Shown: positions 1 through 13,700 of the stretch, in pieces
Position numbering within the stretch: the first letter of the stretch is position 1
Layout of the letters: every line of letters begins with the position of its first letter
NCBI RefSeq assembly: GCF_021155765.1
Contig: NC_060114.1
Coordinates: 20,442,501 to 20,506,500 of the forward strand
DNA length: 64,000 bases
Direction of reading: 5' to 3'
From: Diprion similis
Lineage: Eukaryota; Arthropoda; Insecta; Hymenoptera; Diprionidae
Notes under the pieces: model-generated
Database searches by the model: none
What the model saw: only the letters and a program-made list of their open reading frames with translations
Told to the model about the DNA's origin: nothing
Program-made: the position numbers and the translations under genes

Positions 1-1617
1 TCTGATACCTCTTTCCAAAAGCTAATACATACATCAATATACAACTCGGCCGGTTATTCGTGATCAGCAATTCATTATTCCACGAATAATGCTAATAATT
101 CTTTCCTAATCAGTATACATACATATATACAATCCACTTAGCATTTTAGCTTACATATGTATATATAAACGTAATGATATGCAATTGTGTTCCGAACCTT
201 AGAGTGTACGCGCGGCGGTTATCTAAGAATAGTTGCCCTATTCTTTTTGTTTTTTTCTTCCTCACTTTTTGCCTTTTACCTCGTAAACTAGAGAGGGATG
301 TGGACAAAAGAAAAAAAGTGTGAAGACATAAGTTTCGTATATGTTTTCGGAGGGCGGGCGGTTTAACGATAACGAAATATAGATGAAAAAAGGAGGAGGA
401 ATTGGGGTATAAGTTACTGCGACTTCGCCGACACTTCGAGTCCATCTGGAAATCATAATTATGTGTACCCTTTATCTAGAGAATTTCACCGGAAATGCAG
501 TAGATATATTAGTTAGGGAAAATGAGTACTTTTCAAGATTATTTATATCGCGGGCTAAAAAAATATATTAAACACATAGAAAAATCACACGGCCTTCCAT
601 GTGCAACATGTATTTAAGAGTTTGAATACTTAGGGATTCGTCTCTAGAGACAAATTTATCATGATTTATACCAACCGGTGGTGATGCATCGACCAACATT
701 CTGCAATAGGCGTACGTTTTATTGAATGATTTCAAGCATTCAAATGACCTGCGATAATGGCGGCTGCAGGTCTTAGGTGTGTAACGATTGGTAAATTAAC
801 TGGAATTATTCAAAGGCACGGAATCTTTGTAATAAATTTTATTGCAGATAATCTTTATCTTTTCGAGTGAAAAGAGTGTTTGACGCCTTTCACATGATGC
901 GGAGACATCTGATTAGAATAATGACTCCGGGGCCGCACGAGGCTATAAAATTAAAAATTATTTAAATCGCCACGTGATTTTTTAAACTTTTCGAATTGAC
1001 AGTCCCTTCCGAATTCGTCTTCTACGTCCAACCAGCTCTTCGTATAACGAGGGGAAGCAATGCAGGACAGTGAGAGGAGGGGGGGAGATAATTTAGTAAT
1101 ACTTACGCTATATATTATATAATGTATATTATATACGTATAATATAGTTAAGTATGGCTGTCAAGTAATTATATATCATCCGACGCTTCGGCTTTCCAAG
1201 AATCAATTAAGGGGCCAAAGTTCAGAGCAAGAGTTTAATCACAGATTTATAAATTGTACACTCCGGTCTTTTTTACTCGGTCGTATACTGTAATCGTATA
1301 ATAAGTTACACGATCTTACAAGTCAACAACTGACCTGTAACTCATTTCTATACTCGATCGGAAGAATCGTTTATACTTTAATCTCAGCGTTTCCATCCCC
1401 CCTCAGCATTGTTTCCTGACTGATTATTACAGGTACCTGAATGTGTCAGAAATTCAAATAATAAAGATGATCATAAAATTGTAAAAATAGAATAAACGAA
1501 ATCCACGAATTGTGCTCAAACATTCAACGAATTGTGCTCATCCGAACTACACCACAACTGCAACGGTGTGTCTCACACGTATTACTAATTCGATATTTCA
1601 CCCTTGTTTGTTGACAG
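1..1617. other. No gene recognised (probable mav intron)
   Basis: AT-rich sequence with no open frame that looks coding on either strand. Because the mav-like exon at 1618 opens with a splice acceptor and continues an already open frame, this stretch is probably intron of the same gene. The signal-peptide exon of that gene was not found here and probably lies to the left of the window. Confidence 0.5.
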
Positions 1618-1735
1618 GCGAATGTGAGCCAGTCAGAGTACGAAAATGCGCACAGAGAGTACCTGAGTAGAGTGGAATCGTCCGGGTCAGAAGATCAGAG
1701 AACGAGAAGAAGACTGCACGTCTTTTACCCCGCAG
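1618..1735 (+). CDS. mav: Internal prodomain exon of the mav-like gene
   Basis: Open frame of 118 nt bounded by an acceptor (tttgttgacag) and a donor (ccgcag|gtaact). It starts in phase 0 and ends after the first base of a codon. It encodes a charged helix-like segment (SQSEYENAHREYLSRVE) ending in RRLHVFYPA, which fits a TGF-beta propeptide. The frame has no ATG at its head, so this is an internal exon. Its end phase matches the acceptor at 11735. Confidence 0.6.
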
Positions 1736-4700
1736 GTAACTACTTTTTGTCCAATTCCCGCGGCGGCAGCCGAGTTAAACTCCAAGGGATAATTGAGTCG
1801 CGGTTTTTAATTTAAACGAGTCGGTTGGTCGGTCGGTTTCAACGGCAGGGTCGAACCGCAGAAATCGAGCCTCTTAACCCGTCGAAGAAGAGAAAAGAAG
1901 CATCGCAAAGATTCACGAGTTAACGTTGGGCTCAGATAAGCCCATTCAATTATTCCGCGGTTTTTTGTATCTGCGGTATCGCGTTTTAGTGACGACTTCC
2001 CGTCCCGTTGAGCTCGCTTTATCGGCGAAGCCAACGCGAGGTTATCACCACGAAGCCATCAAGAGAGCGGGATTTCAAACGAGTTTTACACATTCAAAAA
2101 CTCCGCAAGATCACGCCGTGCTGTAGATAATGCAGTGACGACTGAATATCTTAGGCTTTTCAGGATAAACCGCCTAAAGTGGGAATCAGAAGTGAGGAGG
2201 CGTAAAATCGGCTGAAAAATCTCCAGCAATGTCATCTGCACCGATGACGGTTGATTCGAATGAAAGAACATCTCTAGCAAATTCTCTGAGCAAAATCTGA
2301 GCAAATTCAAATAACACTAGCCAAGAAATCAACAATTTAAGAGAAGGTTTCACACTTAGAAAGGTCAAATCAATTATATTCTACTGTTTTTTATCCGATT
2401 CTAATGTTTTTAACTTTTTCATTTGTTTGTAAGGATCTGGTCGGTGAGCAAAATGAGGAGGAAAAAGTTAGAAACCGATCCAAAAATAAAAAAACACCAC
2501 CAGAATAACGTAGTTTTATTAATATCCATTATCGTTGCACCTAGTAAGATGACTGGATATTGTTTAAAACGGTTTTTTCCTCTTTTCTCAATTTCCGATT
2601 CAGACTTCGGAACCCGTTAATCTTGATTTCGTCCAGGATTGATAATCGTTTACTCATTCATGCGAGCTACCGTGCTTTATTTTGGTATTATGCGCGTAGG
2701 AAGTGGCAACGAACGTTTCTTGGCTTCCGTTGGCGCGGATTATTTTTTCGCACCGCATTCCTTCGGCGCAACAAATGGCGGGCTAAGGTTACGCAGTATT
2801 ATAGTTGCAGGCCGAGCAGGTTGTCAGGATTCCGTATCAAGATTGCATGACACAAAGTATGCGCTGCAGGCTCTGGACTCGAGCTAGCCTCTCGCTCTGC
2901 AGACTGCAGCTTCGCGTTTCATCAGCAATCCACATTTTTACAGCGCACATAAATTCTACACACATGCGGTTTCGAGAAGAGGAAAGGCTTCAAGCCTTTC
3001 CCGCCTATAATTCTCGACTGGATGATCCTATCTCGGCAGTTAATCAGGGCTAATGAAACGTGGACAACTATTCATTTTTACATTTTCGACGTGATGTTAA
3101 TCTATTGATAAAATATTATACAAAATACGATCAATCATTATAAGGACCAGGAATAATTTCACTCTTCTTATCAATCCACCTCCGTTTATTTTTGTTTTTT
3201 GCACTTTCTCGCGTTTTTTCTGGCCTTCATGGAAGGATCATCGTTGGAAAATAATCTCCGAGCGCGCGGAGATAAACGGCTGAGATTTTTGTAATGAATC
3301 GTTGGCTGATAGGTGCAGCCATGCAGATGCTGTAAGGTGAAACTTATGGCGTCGAGACTCGGGACGCAGGATACGGGGAACTGACAGGCAATAATATACA
3401 GGGAGAGCAGGAAGCCCTCTGACCTTTGGGACTGAAATTGATAATATTTTCATTGGTAATTAAAACTGAAGTTTTTCTCACGTGTCTTAACACTCGGCCT
3501 CGCACGGCTACCTTCAGCTTCTTCTCTAATCCCCATTATACACGCATTCACACTCCATCAGTCGGTAAGAGGTTACAAGATACTGAAAAAGAGAGAGGGA
3601 GGGAGAAAAGAAACATATATGGAACGTTCACCACATCCTACTACACGTAGCTAGATAAATATACAGCTGTTCGGCTACTAAATGGTTTCCCTTATTAGAT
3701 TATGGAAGGAGCGGCGTGAGACGTTGAAAAGTAATCATCACGTACGTATTCTTGCAGTGCGTTTCTTTATTCTCTTTTATTCTTTTTTGGAGAGTGAAGA
3801 AGAAAGGCGGTTTCGGTTTCGATACCTTCCGCTCTCAAATGCCAGCCTGTAGGACGGCAGTTTATTTTGTTGATCCAGGATATCCTCAACATATGTCCAT
3901 GGGAAAAAGCAAACTTGTGTTGTTCAGGGCCGCGTTGGCAGTGATTTTTACTATTGTGGGGACACCTGGAAATTAGAACGTTAATGAAATGTATATTTTA
4001 CTTTTATCGATATTTCTGAGTATAACAATGACGATTTAGAAGGAAAAATTTATTTTACATATTTCTAACGATAAGATAATGGCAGGTAATAAAACTCATT
4101 TGAAATCAGCCTGAAGACAAATTATGAGGTTCAGGTTAGTAACGTCACTTTAACTATGCATGTTCAGAACAAAACGTTACTCGGACTCTAAGGATTTTGT
4201 GAAACTCAGATGGTAAATTATAACAAAGAAAACATGTTCGTATTTTGAAAAGTCAACTTCTTGAAAGTCCTTCTAAAATTATACAATAACTGTTTTTTCC
4301 ATCACGTTTCGACACGGCGTTATAACGTTACTAACTTCATCATTCTAAAAAATTTTCATCAATTCTTTATTCGATTCGTTGCGATGAACTACGAAGAATC
4401 GTGGAACTTGATAGCATACGTTAAAAAAGACTTACCTTGACTTTTCAACTATACTTTGAATTATGACTTTTGACGTTTTTGACGCGTGTGTATGTTTCAC
4501 GTCATGCATGCGCATTGAAGGATCGATAGTCGTTAGAACGACATCATCGGAGTTGTATATCATGAGGGGGTTTCGACAGCTGCTGCAGGGATTAAAAAGT
4601 AATGATCAGCGAGGGGGGCGGCGGGATAGGAGGGAGAAAAAAGCGAGAAGCCGCGAACCTGTTACAGCGAGAACGGAGTGACGGTTATAGTCGCGGGGTT

Positions 4701-7700
4701 TCGTTTCGTAAGACTTTGTAGACTCGGCTTATTCTTTTGTTTTTAGCCGAATATACGACGCCGACGCTGCCCTGCCGTAGGGCTTGATTCTTCTCCGAAA
4801 CACGTCTGTTGGTTGTGTGCCTATGCATTAACGAGGGCGACTCGTGCTCTGTACTCGGTGAAACGCCTCGCGCGCATGCGCGCTCATCGCCAGAGGGAGC
4901 TGCCGCAGTCTGCGGTAGAAAGGAGAAAATCTGTTGTATCTGTCCTTCCGAATAGCCGAAGGGCATAATTACACCGTGATTGGTGATACAGACCGTTGAT
5001 GCGATACCGCGAGACACTGCCGAGTTAAATCGGGAACGAATCGACGAGGATCGAAACTCGCGTCGGAAACGCACACAGGGCATCAAAAAATTGGGTACTT
5101 ATCTTCGTCCGGTATAATTGCTGATTTACAATTTCATGTCACGTGACCGATTGAACAGTTTTTACGAGAATCCATGCATCTTATTGGGTAGGCGTTGAAA
5201 AACTAGAATTTCTGATTGATAGTTGGACCTGGATATCGAATTTTTGTAAAATTTTAAAATTTGGAAAGTTCGAGTACAGAAAATTGAAAACATGAAAAGT
5301 CGAAATGCAGAAAGATAAAATATAGAAAGGTCAAGACATGGAATAGCAATATCGAGAGTCTGTATACGATTCTACATTGTCGAGAGGAGTTCGGACGATT
5401 CTATGTTCTAACCTTTCTAATCTTTCACTTCTCCATACTTTGACTTTCAACATTTTTAAATTCTATACATTAAGTTTTTGCTTCTTTAAAGATACGATAT
5501 TGTGATGCTTCGATTATTGATTTTTCTATATTTTTTCCCCATCTATCTTATTCTTTCGAAAAACTTTGAATCGATTTCGATTGCCTCGAAACGAGAATCT
5601 GAATCTAATCTAATTATAATATCTGATAAAGAAAGTCCCCGCAGTATCGAAAAAAAATTCTACCCACTGAATTTCAACTTAAAATATCTAACTGTATAAA
5701 CAACGTGAGAGAAAATTAATTACTTGGCAATATTTGTTTTTCTAATTAAATTTAACTTGATTACCTCCGGTTGTAGTTTTCAAACCTTTTTTCTATCCCG
5801 TTTTCGTTCAGATACGTTATAATTTGTGGAAAGGTCACACTTTGCATCGACGAATATATATTGTACCAGCAGAGAATTTCTCTTCGATCGGTGTAATGAA
5901 AGTTGTATAATCAAGAAAAAGATTCTTGAATATAGCGGTAACAACGCCACACGTTCCACTTTACAGATAGAGAATGTATAAAGCCAAGAGTTATGCGTTT
6001 CCCATGCTTTATTTTCAGCCTTGAATTATCCAGTCTTAACGCCAACGCAAATATTGTTCCCGTGCCTAAAATTGTTTCTCCGCGTAGTCGTACGTTGCAT
6101 GATTTGAATGTTCGAAAAATGTGACAATCGGGTGGGCAGTTATACGTAGGTATACAGGATCACCAACAGCTGCATCAGCACTGGTGTAGCCCGAATTCTT
6201 CTTCTTCCCAGCCACGCTTTGTCGTCAACATACGTGAAAATGGTTTCTTCTTCTCTTTTGTTTTTAATTCATGTCGTTACGCCGGCGCCATTGCATAATG
6301 GATATGTATGCAGTACACGTTCATGTATGTACATAAATACCTGTGTGAATCACACCGACTTCTTCATCGTCCCGCGCCCCCGCCGACCGGTTAATTAAAA
6401 TAGCGGATAACGATTAACGGACAAATACATTAACCGCGGTATCGAGTCGTTAAAATACCTTATTATACACTCCATCGATAAACACCGCATGCAGGTTCTT
6501 AAAACAGTGTAATGAAGATTTCTGGTCTAGCTACTGGGTCTCGGTAATATGATCTCCACAACAAAAATATTACCTTATAAGGAATAATTGATTGTATATT
6601 GGAAGTAGGAAAAAATCAAAAATTTTCCTAACCTCTATAAGCTGTCTCGGCGCGGCGTGATGTTGTACTGATTGCGCACGCGCTATAATGTCAGGGCAAC
6701 CAACCGTCATAAATTTAGACGACAGTTCGCCGCGATGTATGTAACCACAAAAATTTTGACAGTTGTCGTAGTTGAGCACAACTGCCAGCGAAAGCGGCAT
6801 TTTTGAGATTACATTTACGACGGTTGGTAACCCTGGAAAACAGCCGTTCTCGGATTGTAGCGCGTGCGCATTAAGTTTTATCAGAGAACGGTTCATACAG
6901 TCGTTAGGAATTCACTCTGTATATCCTCCAAGTATTATATTTGTATATACCGATATACCCACAAGCTTTTTATCACTTGCAATCGTATTTTTCCTGTGTC
7001 GTAAATCAAACGGGGAAACTTTACCGGTGTATCGACATTATTGTAGAGAAATAATTAGAAAACGACAGCAGGAAAATCAGCCGGTGGGTAGGCGAAACGA
7101 TGATCATGGTTGCAGCAGCGAGCGAGAACCGTGAGAGAAAAAGAACGAAAAAGAGTAAAAGTTCAGAGAGTCGTAGGTGCGGCGCATAGAAGGTGTAGAT
7201 TCCTGGATCATCATACCTGAAGATGAGCATCAACGGATGCAACTTTATCGCGAAGATATATATAGAGAGAAGATTGAAGTGACCCGCTCGAAAATCCTGT
7301 TTAATTTTTCTTCTTCTTGTATTCGGTGGAATAATATCTTGCAGATAATTTTTGGTGGCGGTGAAATGTTGCAAAGGCATTACGTGTAAAAGTCTATAAT
7401 AATGAGGCAGCGTGTTAATCGGTGGATATTGCAGAGCACGGATCCCGATGTGGGGTATTAACGCCCGGAGGAAGGATTCCCCGAAGGTATATATAATATG
7501 CGAGAAAGCGGATGATAAATTCTTGTGGCAGAAAACCTGTTTTTCATCATCGATAAATATTTCATCACGGTATATAGAATATTTGCCCATCCCGAAGTGG
7601 CCTCCAGCACGCGATATTGCCGGTATAATTTCATTTACAATTCTAGCCGTTTTAATACATATAATAATATACTAAACACACAGGAATTCCCAAAAGGATG

Positions 7701-10700
7701 TTTCAATTATGCATATAGTATATGTAATTTATTTCATTGAAGCGGAAATTTTCCGCATAACACCACGAGATCCGTGTATAATAATATGCAATAAACTTTT
7801 TATAAATTGTGACAGTATAATCGGTGTTATATATTATTATGCTCGTGTCCGGTATAAGTGAAACAGAAGTTGGTAAGTTGAAAAACATTACTTTTTGTTT
7901 ATTTAATTGCGAGACGGTCACACGTTGTGTATTTATTTATCAATTAATTCAATCCTAAGCTACGACGATTTTTCAAAAAATGGAAGCGTAGAAATATTAA
8001 AATTGTAATCAAGAGTTCAGATGTTTATTTCTTATTTGAAATCACGTTGAAAAAGTGAAGAATCTAGGAGATTCATTCAATTTCACTAGAAGATGGTTTA
8101 TTTTCTTTGCGAATTCACTGCAACAAACTTTCTTTCAAAGTTTATCAATATCAGTGCAATCTTAAAGTATTAAATATGTGATGATACCAACCTTATGAGT
8201 AAAAAGTATCTCAGTGGAATTGTAGAACATAATTCTTCTGCAGAGTAAAATGAATTATCACGAGTGAAATCAAACGATTCCAGATCTTTTACCATTTCAA
8301 AGAAATGAAAAACCGATGCCTAAGCTTTCGTTTACAATTTTAGTGTCTTATTTATGAAAATTATCGTAACATGCGAGAATAGCAAATTTGATAAAAACTC
8401 AAAGTGCTACGATCTTGTAATCAAACTAACGAAAAACTATTGATACTCAGCTCTTAGATTCCGTTAAGCCTCGATAATACGGACCCAGTCGTACAGAAAA
8501 CGAGATTCGATTTATCTCGCTCTCTGGTAATGCGATATAAGCGTCAATCCTATACAGCGACTGAAGTGCATCGTGTAAGCTGTGTAGCGATTGAATCTTG
8601 AAACAGAGAAAGAGATATCTAGATGGAAGAGCTTCGTTCTCGTTGGTCCGTCCGTTAAGTTCTAGAATAACTTTGACCTATATTTCACCAGTCGACGGGT
8701 TTTGATGACCGGTAATATAATTGATAAGAGGGTATTATTGAAATGTATTATAATTTCAATCACCACACTAATCAACAACCCACTATGATCCTCCTTTACT
8801 CCTCTTCAACGGATACAGATGTCTTTTATTCTCCTCACAATTCCGCAATATTGCGGATCATTGTTACGATTCTCGTGCAATATTATTCGGGAAAGTTCCA
8901 TGTCAGGTGCAGCTCATTGTCAGGTAAAAACGTTGTGAAGGAATTACCTGGAAATTCGTCTTTGGACTGTTGTTTACACTGTACGAAACGAGTCAAGTTT
9001 CAAGAACTAAATAAAACCAAAGAATGAGAAGAAGAAGAGGTGAAAAAAGAAGGTAAAAAATATCACCGAGTGGATCAGGGACTCTGGTACCACTCTGTCA
9101 ACAGAGAATGAGACACTTTAGACTAATTGCTGCGTCAGATCGGTCGAGAGTCGAGCTCGCGACGTCTGCTTTCGTCGTTTGAGGAAAGGCGCGCTCGCTC
9201 CAGCGATTTTTATTCTATTTTCACATCGCCATCCGCACCCCTGCAGTAGTTAAATACCTACCTAAAAGCCGTCAAGCTCAGAGAGTCAGCCTTGGTTAAC
9301 GACTGCAGGTATACCTAAGGCATAACGTGCGTACCTTAGACCGCAGGTTAAGGAGTTGATGTTATGAAATAGAAATCCGAGTTGCGGTGGAATGCCGAGT
9401 GACCAGTTTCTCTGAATAAGTTAAACAAAACTCACCCGCGTTACGTGCCCGAACAGTCTATGTGCGGCATTTATTTATATGTGTATAATAAAAATAAGAA
9501 GAAAACTACCAAAATCAACGTACAGCAAATAAACAAACTGGAGGATACCAAAACAGGACTATTTATACATATAATTTAGAGGGAATCGGGAAACAAAAAC
9601 GGTGGGATTTCAGCTGCAATACCCATACGTCAGTGTCTCCGTCTGCTCTCTGATCTCTTAATTCTCTCGAATCTTAAGTTATTCCGTGGTCACGATCTGG
9701 TGCGATCTACTCTCCCATTCCCATGTGTATAACACAGCTAATACCATAGATACTGCGCCGTGTTTTATTGACTCTGTTTTATACATACATCAGGTATATG
9801 CTCGAGCATGTATATGTATATGTACGTATGTATACCTATAGTCACATTGTATACACCGCCTATCTAATTGTCCATCGAATTCTATGCGTACACGGGAATC
9901 AAAAGTATCAATTCGATTCTCCTATCTAAGAAGAATTTATTTCACTTCCATGTATACATTTATGTATGTATGTATATATACATACTATAGACGGGCACCG
10001 AATGGCCAGAGGCGTGAAACTTCATTCTGTGTTATACAATAAATACCGATGGAATTTGAAAACTAAAATTCTATTATAAATTGGGTAGCCTGCAGTTTAT
10101 CGTGTGAGGAAAAGGAACGTCTTCGGGTTTATAATAAATCGGGGTGCGGAACGCAAGTCGGTCGAATCTATTTTGAATATCGAATACCGATGGGTCGATT
10201 CACGAATTCGCTGATACAATTTCGTACTTCTCTTGACGAATTTCCTGTTTAAACTGCGTTCTTTGGTAAATCTGCAGGGTTACATAACCTAGCTTCTTCT
10301 ATTCTCTCCGTTCCATTTTATAATAATCTCCATCGAATAGCGAGGATTCGATATTCCAACGTTGCGCCGTGACTAAGAACGCCATTTTATTTATCCAACA
10401 TAGTAAAACCACGACATTAGCACAAATTATTCGCGGTAATTGCTTTACAGGTTGCGTCGATTTGTTATTTCGTGTTATGTGAGGTTAGGTTAGGTTACTG
10501 GCATCATCACGCGGATGCATGCATCCGCAAAATGGCGGGTCGAGTCATCGAGATGCGTAAACACGGTAAACACCAAACAGTTCGCCCGACTTATATACAT
10601 ATAATTAGTCCGTTGGTTTCAGTTTTCGTGATCGTTGTACCCGATGAAGTCGTTTGACCGCTTCATGTTGTACGATTGTTATCCGTGTATAGTAACGAGT

Positions 10701-12559
10701 ATAGCAGTCTCTCGTCTTTCTGATCGTGAGTTGCTTCGTTGCCCTTTTCCTTTTTCTAACAATTCCGTCGTTCGATACTCGAAGCCTTCGAGCCTCCGAT
10801 TATTCCTATGTATATGTACTCGGAGTGGTCGGTACCGTCTTACAAGATTAATTTTCCATTTCCAATTTGATTGTGAGGTTAGCCTCGTCCGGGATGCAAA
10901 TGAGCAGCGATCGTTCGACCGTCTGTCGCTGATGATTTTTACCAACGACGCGCACCGCTGCTTCATTTGATCTTTCGATAAATACCAACCTGTATAACAT
11001 CACCGCATCTGCGCACTCGGGTGGAGATTTCACGTCCAAATGCCATACGCTCATTTTTACGTATCTGCAGGTATACTGTGCTGTGAATTTATAGTAAACA
11101 AGGAAGGTCAAGTGCGTATACGTGAATATATGCCAGATTTTATACGAGTTAACGCAGCCGAATGCACGCTACGAACTGCAGATGCCAACGAGATGCTTGT
11201 CGAAATGATTTCTAACCCAGCTGACGTGACACCCGCCATGCCGTTGACGTCGTGACGAGTTATGCGCATCGCGATCTACTTTTGCGAACGTTAGGTTGGC
11301 AACAGTGGTTGACGCATGCGCGTACAACCTTTTCTGTTCATAAGATGTAACTCTGAATAAAATAGTTTTCAGAACGACTGGGTCGATTTCGATTGTTTTT
11401 TTCTGACAGTCAGATGAACAATTTTCGATGAGTAACGATATTTGAAAGCCAACTTTTATAACATACTTATAACAGAGGTTAGGTTAGGTTCGGTTCTTGG
11501 TTGGGTCACATGGTATCAGTCTTCATTCAAATATTCTGAATTATGGCCAAGATTTTTTTATCTGAATAGAATTTTCATTTTACATATTAAAATTGAATGC
11601 GGGCGAAGCCGCAACGGGAAGCTAGTAGATTATATAATAACGTTTAAAAATTTGATGTCGCGACATGTTTTCGTCGTCATGACATTTTTCTATATTTTCA
11701 GACTAAAGAAGGTTTTCGATTCTTCTCTGTTACAGATCACGTTTTCGAAAACGGGTCTCGGAGGAGTTACAACGGTGTAATGAATAACATAGAGGGCGTA
11801 AATGCCATCTACTTCCCCGTAGAAATCCCCGTACAAGAAAACCACGCGGTTGATCACGCGACGTTGCGGATACTGCTCGGATCGGATTCCGATGACGCCG
11901 AAGAGGAGGTCGAGGTGACGATATACCAGCCAACGCGGTCGTCGAGGCGGCCGATAGCGGTCCAAAAAACGCGGGTGGGTTCGTCGGCGCCGAGATGGGT
12001 GGAGTTCGACTCAACGGAGGCGGTGGTTTCCTGGGTCCACGAGGGCGAGGAGAACCTGGGCTTCGAGGTCGAGGTGAGGCGGCGAGGCTCGTCGCCTTCT
12101 AGATGGAAGAGCGTCGCTCCAGCGGCGTTGAACGTCTTCACGATATCGGATCGGAGCATCGCGTCCGGCAGCCGATCCCGCCGAGCGACGCCTGACCAGC
12201 TGATGTCGCTTCACAGAGGCCGGAGGACCGAGTGCAAAGGCCAGAACAAGAAGTGTTGCCGGCACGAGATGATCGTCACCTTCAAGGACATAAGGGGCTT
12301 CGAGTTCATAATTCAGCCGAAGACTTTCGACGCCGGGTACTGCAAGGGACGATGTCCGCCGCGTTACAATCCCGCCCACCATCACGCCCTCATTCAGAGT
12401 CTGATATGGAAGGAGGACAGGAAAAAGGCGCCAAGACCCTGCTGCGCACCGAGCAAACTTACCGAGCTGGAGATACTTTATTACAACGAAAACGATCCGA
12501 CCAAGCTCAAGATCACGAACTGGAAAAATATGAAGGTCTTAGAGTGCGCGTGTTCTTAG
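1618..12559 (+). CDS. mav: TGF-beta superfamily ligand, maverick-like, 3' part
   Basis: Secreted dimeric growth factor precursor of the TGF-beta family, which would signal through type I and type II serine/threonine kinase receptors. Seen: coding exons 1618-1735 and 11736-12559, joined in matching phase (G|AT gives Asp) across a 10 kb intron. The prodomain continues over the join (RLHVFYPA + D + HVFENGSRRSY) and holds TGF-propeptide features (LRILLGS, WVEFDSTEAVVSW, NLGFEVEV). Two possible proprotein convertase sites follow, RSRR (12173-12184) and RGRR (12215-12226). The mature domain has nine cysteines in the order C-x6-CC, YCKGRC, PCC, LECACS, with the stop at 12559. The N-terminal exons and signal peptide are missing, so the entry is partial. 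The family call is firm; assignment to maverick rather than another activin- or myoglianin-type ligand rests on remembered similarity (CPPRYNPAHHHAL, LECACS) and is less sure. Confidence 0.72.
1736..11735 (+). other. 10 kb intron of the mav-like gene
   Basis: No further exon of the ligand is needed, because the flanking exons agree in phase. It contains a MITE copy (4126-4342), a GC-richer stretch at about 4600-5100, short telomere-like motifs (10482, 11476) and assorted microsatellites. Open frames such as 7021-7590 (-) resemble no protein I know and overlap other frames on the opposite strand. I see no other gene in it. Confidence 0.5.
4126..4342. mobile_element. MITE of the GAGGCTGAAGTTAG family, copy 1
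   Basis: Left end GAGGTTCAGGTTAGTAACG and right end GTTATAACGTTACTAACTTCATC. Near the right end, ATAACTGTTTTTTCCATCACGTTTCGA resembles ATAGTGATTTTTTGTTTCAACGTTTCGA in the 55.8 kb copy. About 215 bases long, diverged, non-coding. It lies in the long intron of the mav-like gene. Confidence 0.6.
11736..12559 (+). CDS. mav: Terminal exon with the mature cystine-knot domain of the mav-like ligand
   Basis: Acceptor ttcttctctgttacag at 11735, then an open frame to the TAG at 12557-12559. The exon carries the rest of the prodomain, both basic cleavage sites and the entire cystine-knot domain. The first ATG in the exon (11780) is not the protein start, because the frame is open and prodomain-like upstream of it. 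An alternative acceptor at 11701 (tattttcag) also stays in frame (TKEGFRFFSVTD) but does not match the phase of the 1735 donor. Confidence 0.8.
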
Positions 12560-12833
12560 TGATGCGAGTTTCCCGGATAGAATCGGAGAGCGGCGTAGGT
12601 ACCTACACCTTATCAAAAACCTTTCGACATGCGTTAAAACTGCAAGACACGATATTATTATTATTAGTGTCATTATTATCATCATCATCATCATCATCAT
12701 CATCATCGTCGTCATTATTATTATTATTTCTATTATCATTATTAACTACGGCGCTGAGCAATGGGAGGCAAATTATATTGTATACCTATAATTCCTTGGT
12801 GTTTATAACTTTTATCAAATATTTCTCTATTTA

Positions 12834-12870
<37 letters not shown>

Positions 12871-13700
12871 AGATTGATTCATTTGTATCTTTACGGTTTT
12901 TTTTTCTTTTTTTTTCTACTTTTATTCTCTAATTAATTATCGACTAACCAAAGAATTAAAAATGTCGGTCGACCCTTGATAATTATATTATCTAATTGCA
13001 GGGTGTTGCTGCTTTGACTGTGATAGAAAAAAAAATAATCACACATATTGTAAAATATGTATATGTATATGTTTATAATTATAAGTATATTCGGTATTTT
13101 CTACATCGGAAGCGCATAATGTATGTATGTATGTATGTATAGTGTAGAAATTTTACGATCTACTGTCTCCTTCACGCAGGGTTTTATCCTATGTAAGCTG
13201 CATTGTTTGGTATGGATGGGTATGGTATACACACGTATAATAGTGGCGAACGTTCATTCGCCCAAAATCTAAATGGTCAGTATAACTTATATCTATCGAT
13301 ATTATTATGAGAATGAAATACGTATAGAAAACTATCGCAATTACACTCATTATGATGTTATAGCAATGAAATGAATTATAAATAACCGCGTGTGCCTTTG
13401 ATCAATAGCCACGAAATCTCAATACGGTTAAATATGTAGAAAGAAGAAAAAAAAATCGAATTTTAATATCAACACCGAATTTTCGCGAGCCATACATCAA
13501 TATATTATATCTGATGAAATGAACTTTGTAAATCGCATATACGAATCCGAAAATTTATAATAAATGCATCTGTATAAGATTCCTTGAGCATATCAATATA
13601 TTACACATATATCGATCTGATACGCATCTATCGTTATTTATTAATTTATTATAAACAATTATACGGATATTGATGAAATAAAATATACGGATAGACATGC
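12560..13700 (+). other. Probable 3' UTR of the mav-like gene
   Basis: AT-rich non-coding sequence directly after the ligand stop. It holds an interrupted TCA/ATT trinucleotide repeat (about 12655-12740), an ATT repeat (about 12836-12869) and an ATGT repeat (about 13119-13140). A candidate polyadenylation signal AATAAA lies at 13677-13682. The true transcript end cannot be decided from sequence alone. Confidence 0.45.
12655..12740. repeat. Trinucleotide microsatellite (TCA/TTA)n
   Basis: Tandem TTA and TCA triplets, with about ten consecutive TCA units in the middle and two TCG interruptions. It lies about 100 bases downstream of the mav-like stop codon. Confidence 0.9.

Noticed and set aside
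4880..4915. CTCF-like word CGCCAGAGGGAGCTGCCG
   Set aside because: A single imperfect match is expected by chance at this length, with no supporting context.
4685..5086. 133-residue minus-strand frame in a GC-richer stretch
   Set aside because: Arg/Ser-rich composition follows from the local GC content. There is no domain and no splice context.
7021..7590. 189-residue open frame on the minus strand in the mav intron
   Set aside because: No recognisable domain and overlapped by long open frames on the opposite strand. It looks like a chance frame.
12232..12936. 234-residue plus-strand frame overlapping the ligand's mature domain
   Set aside because: It is frame-shifted relative to the conserved cystine-knot frame and runs into the microsatellite of the 3' UTR.
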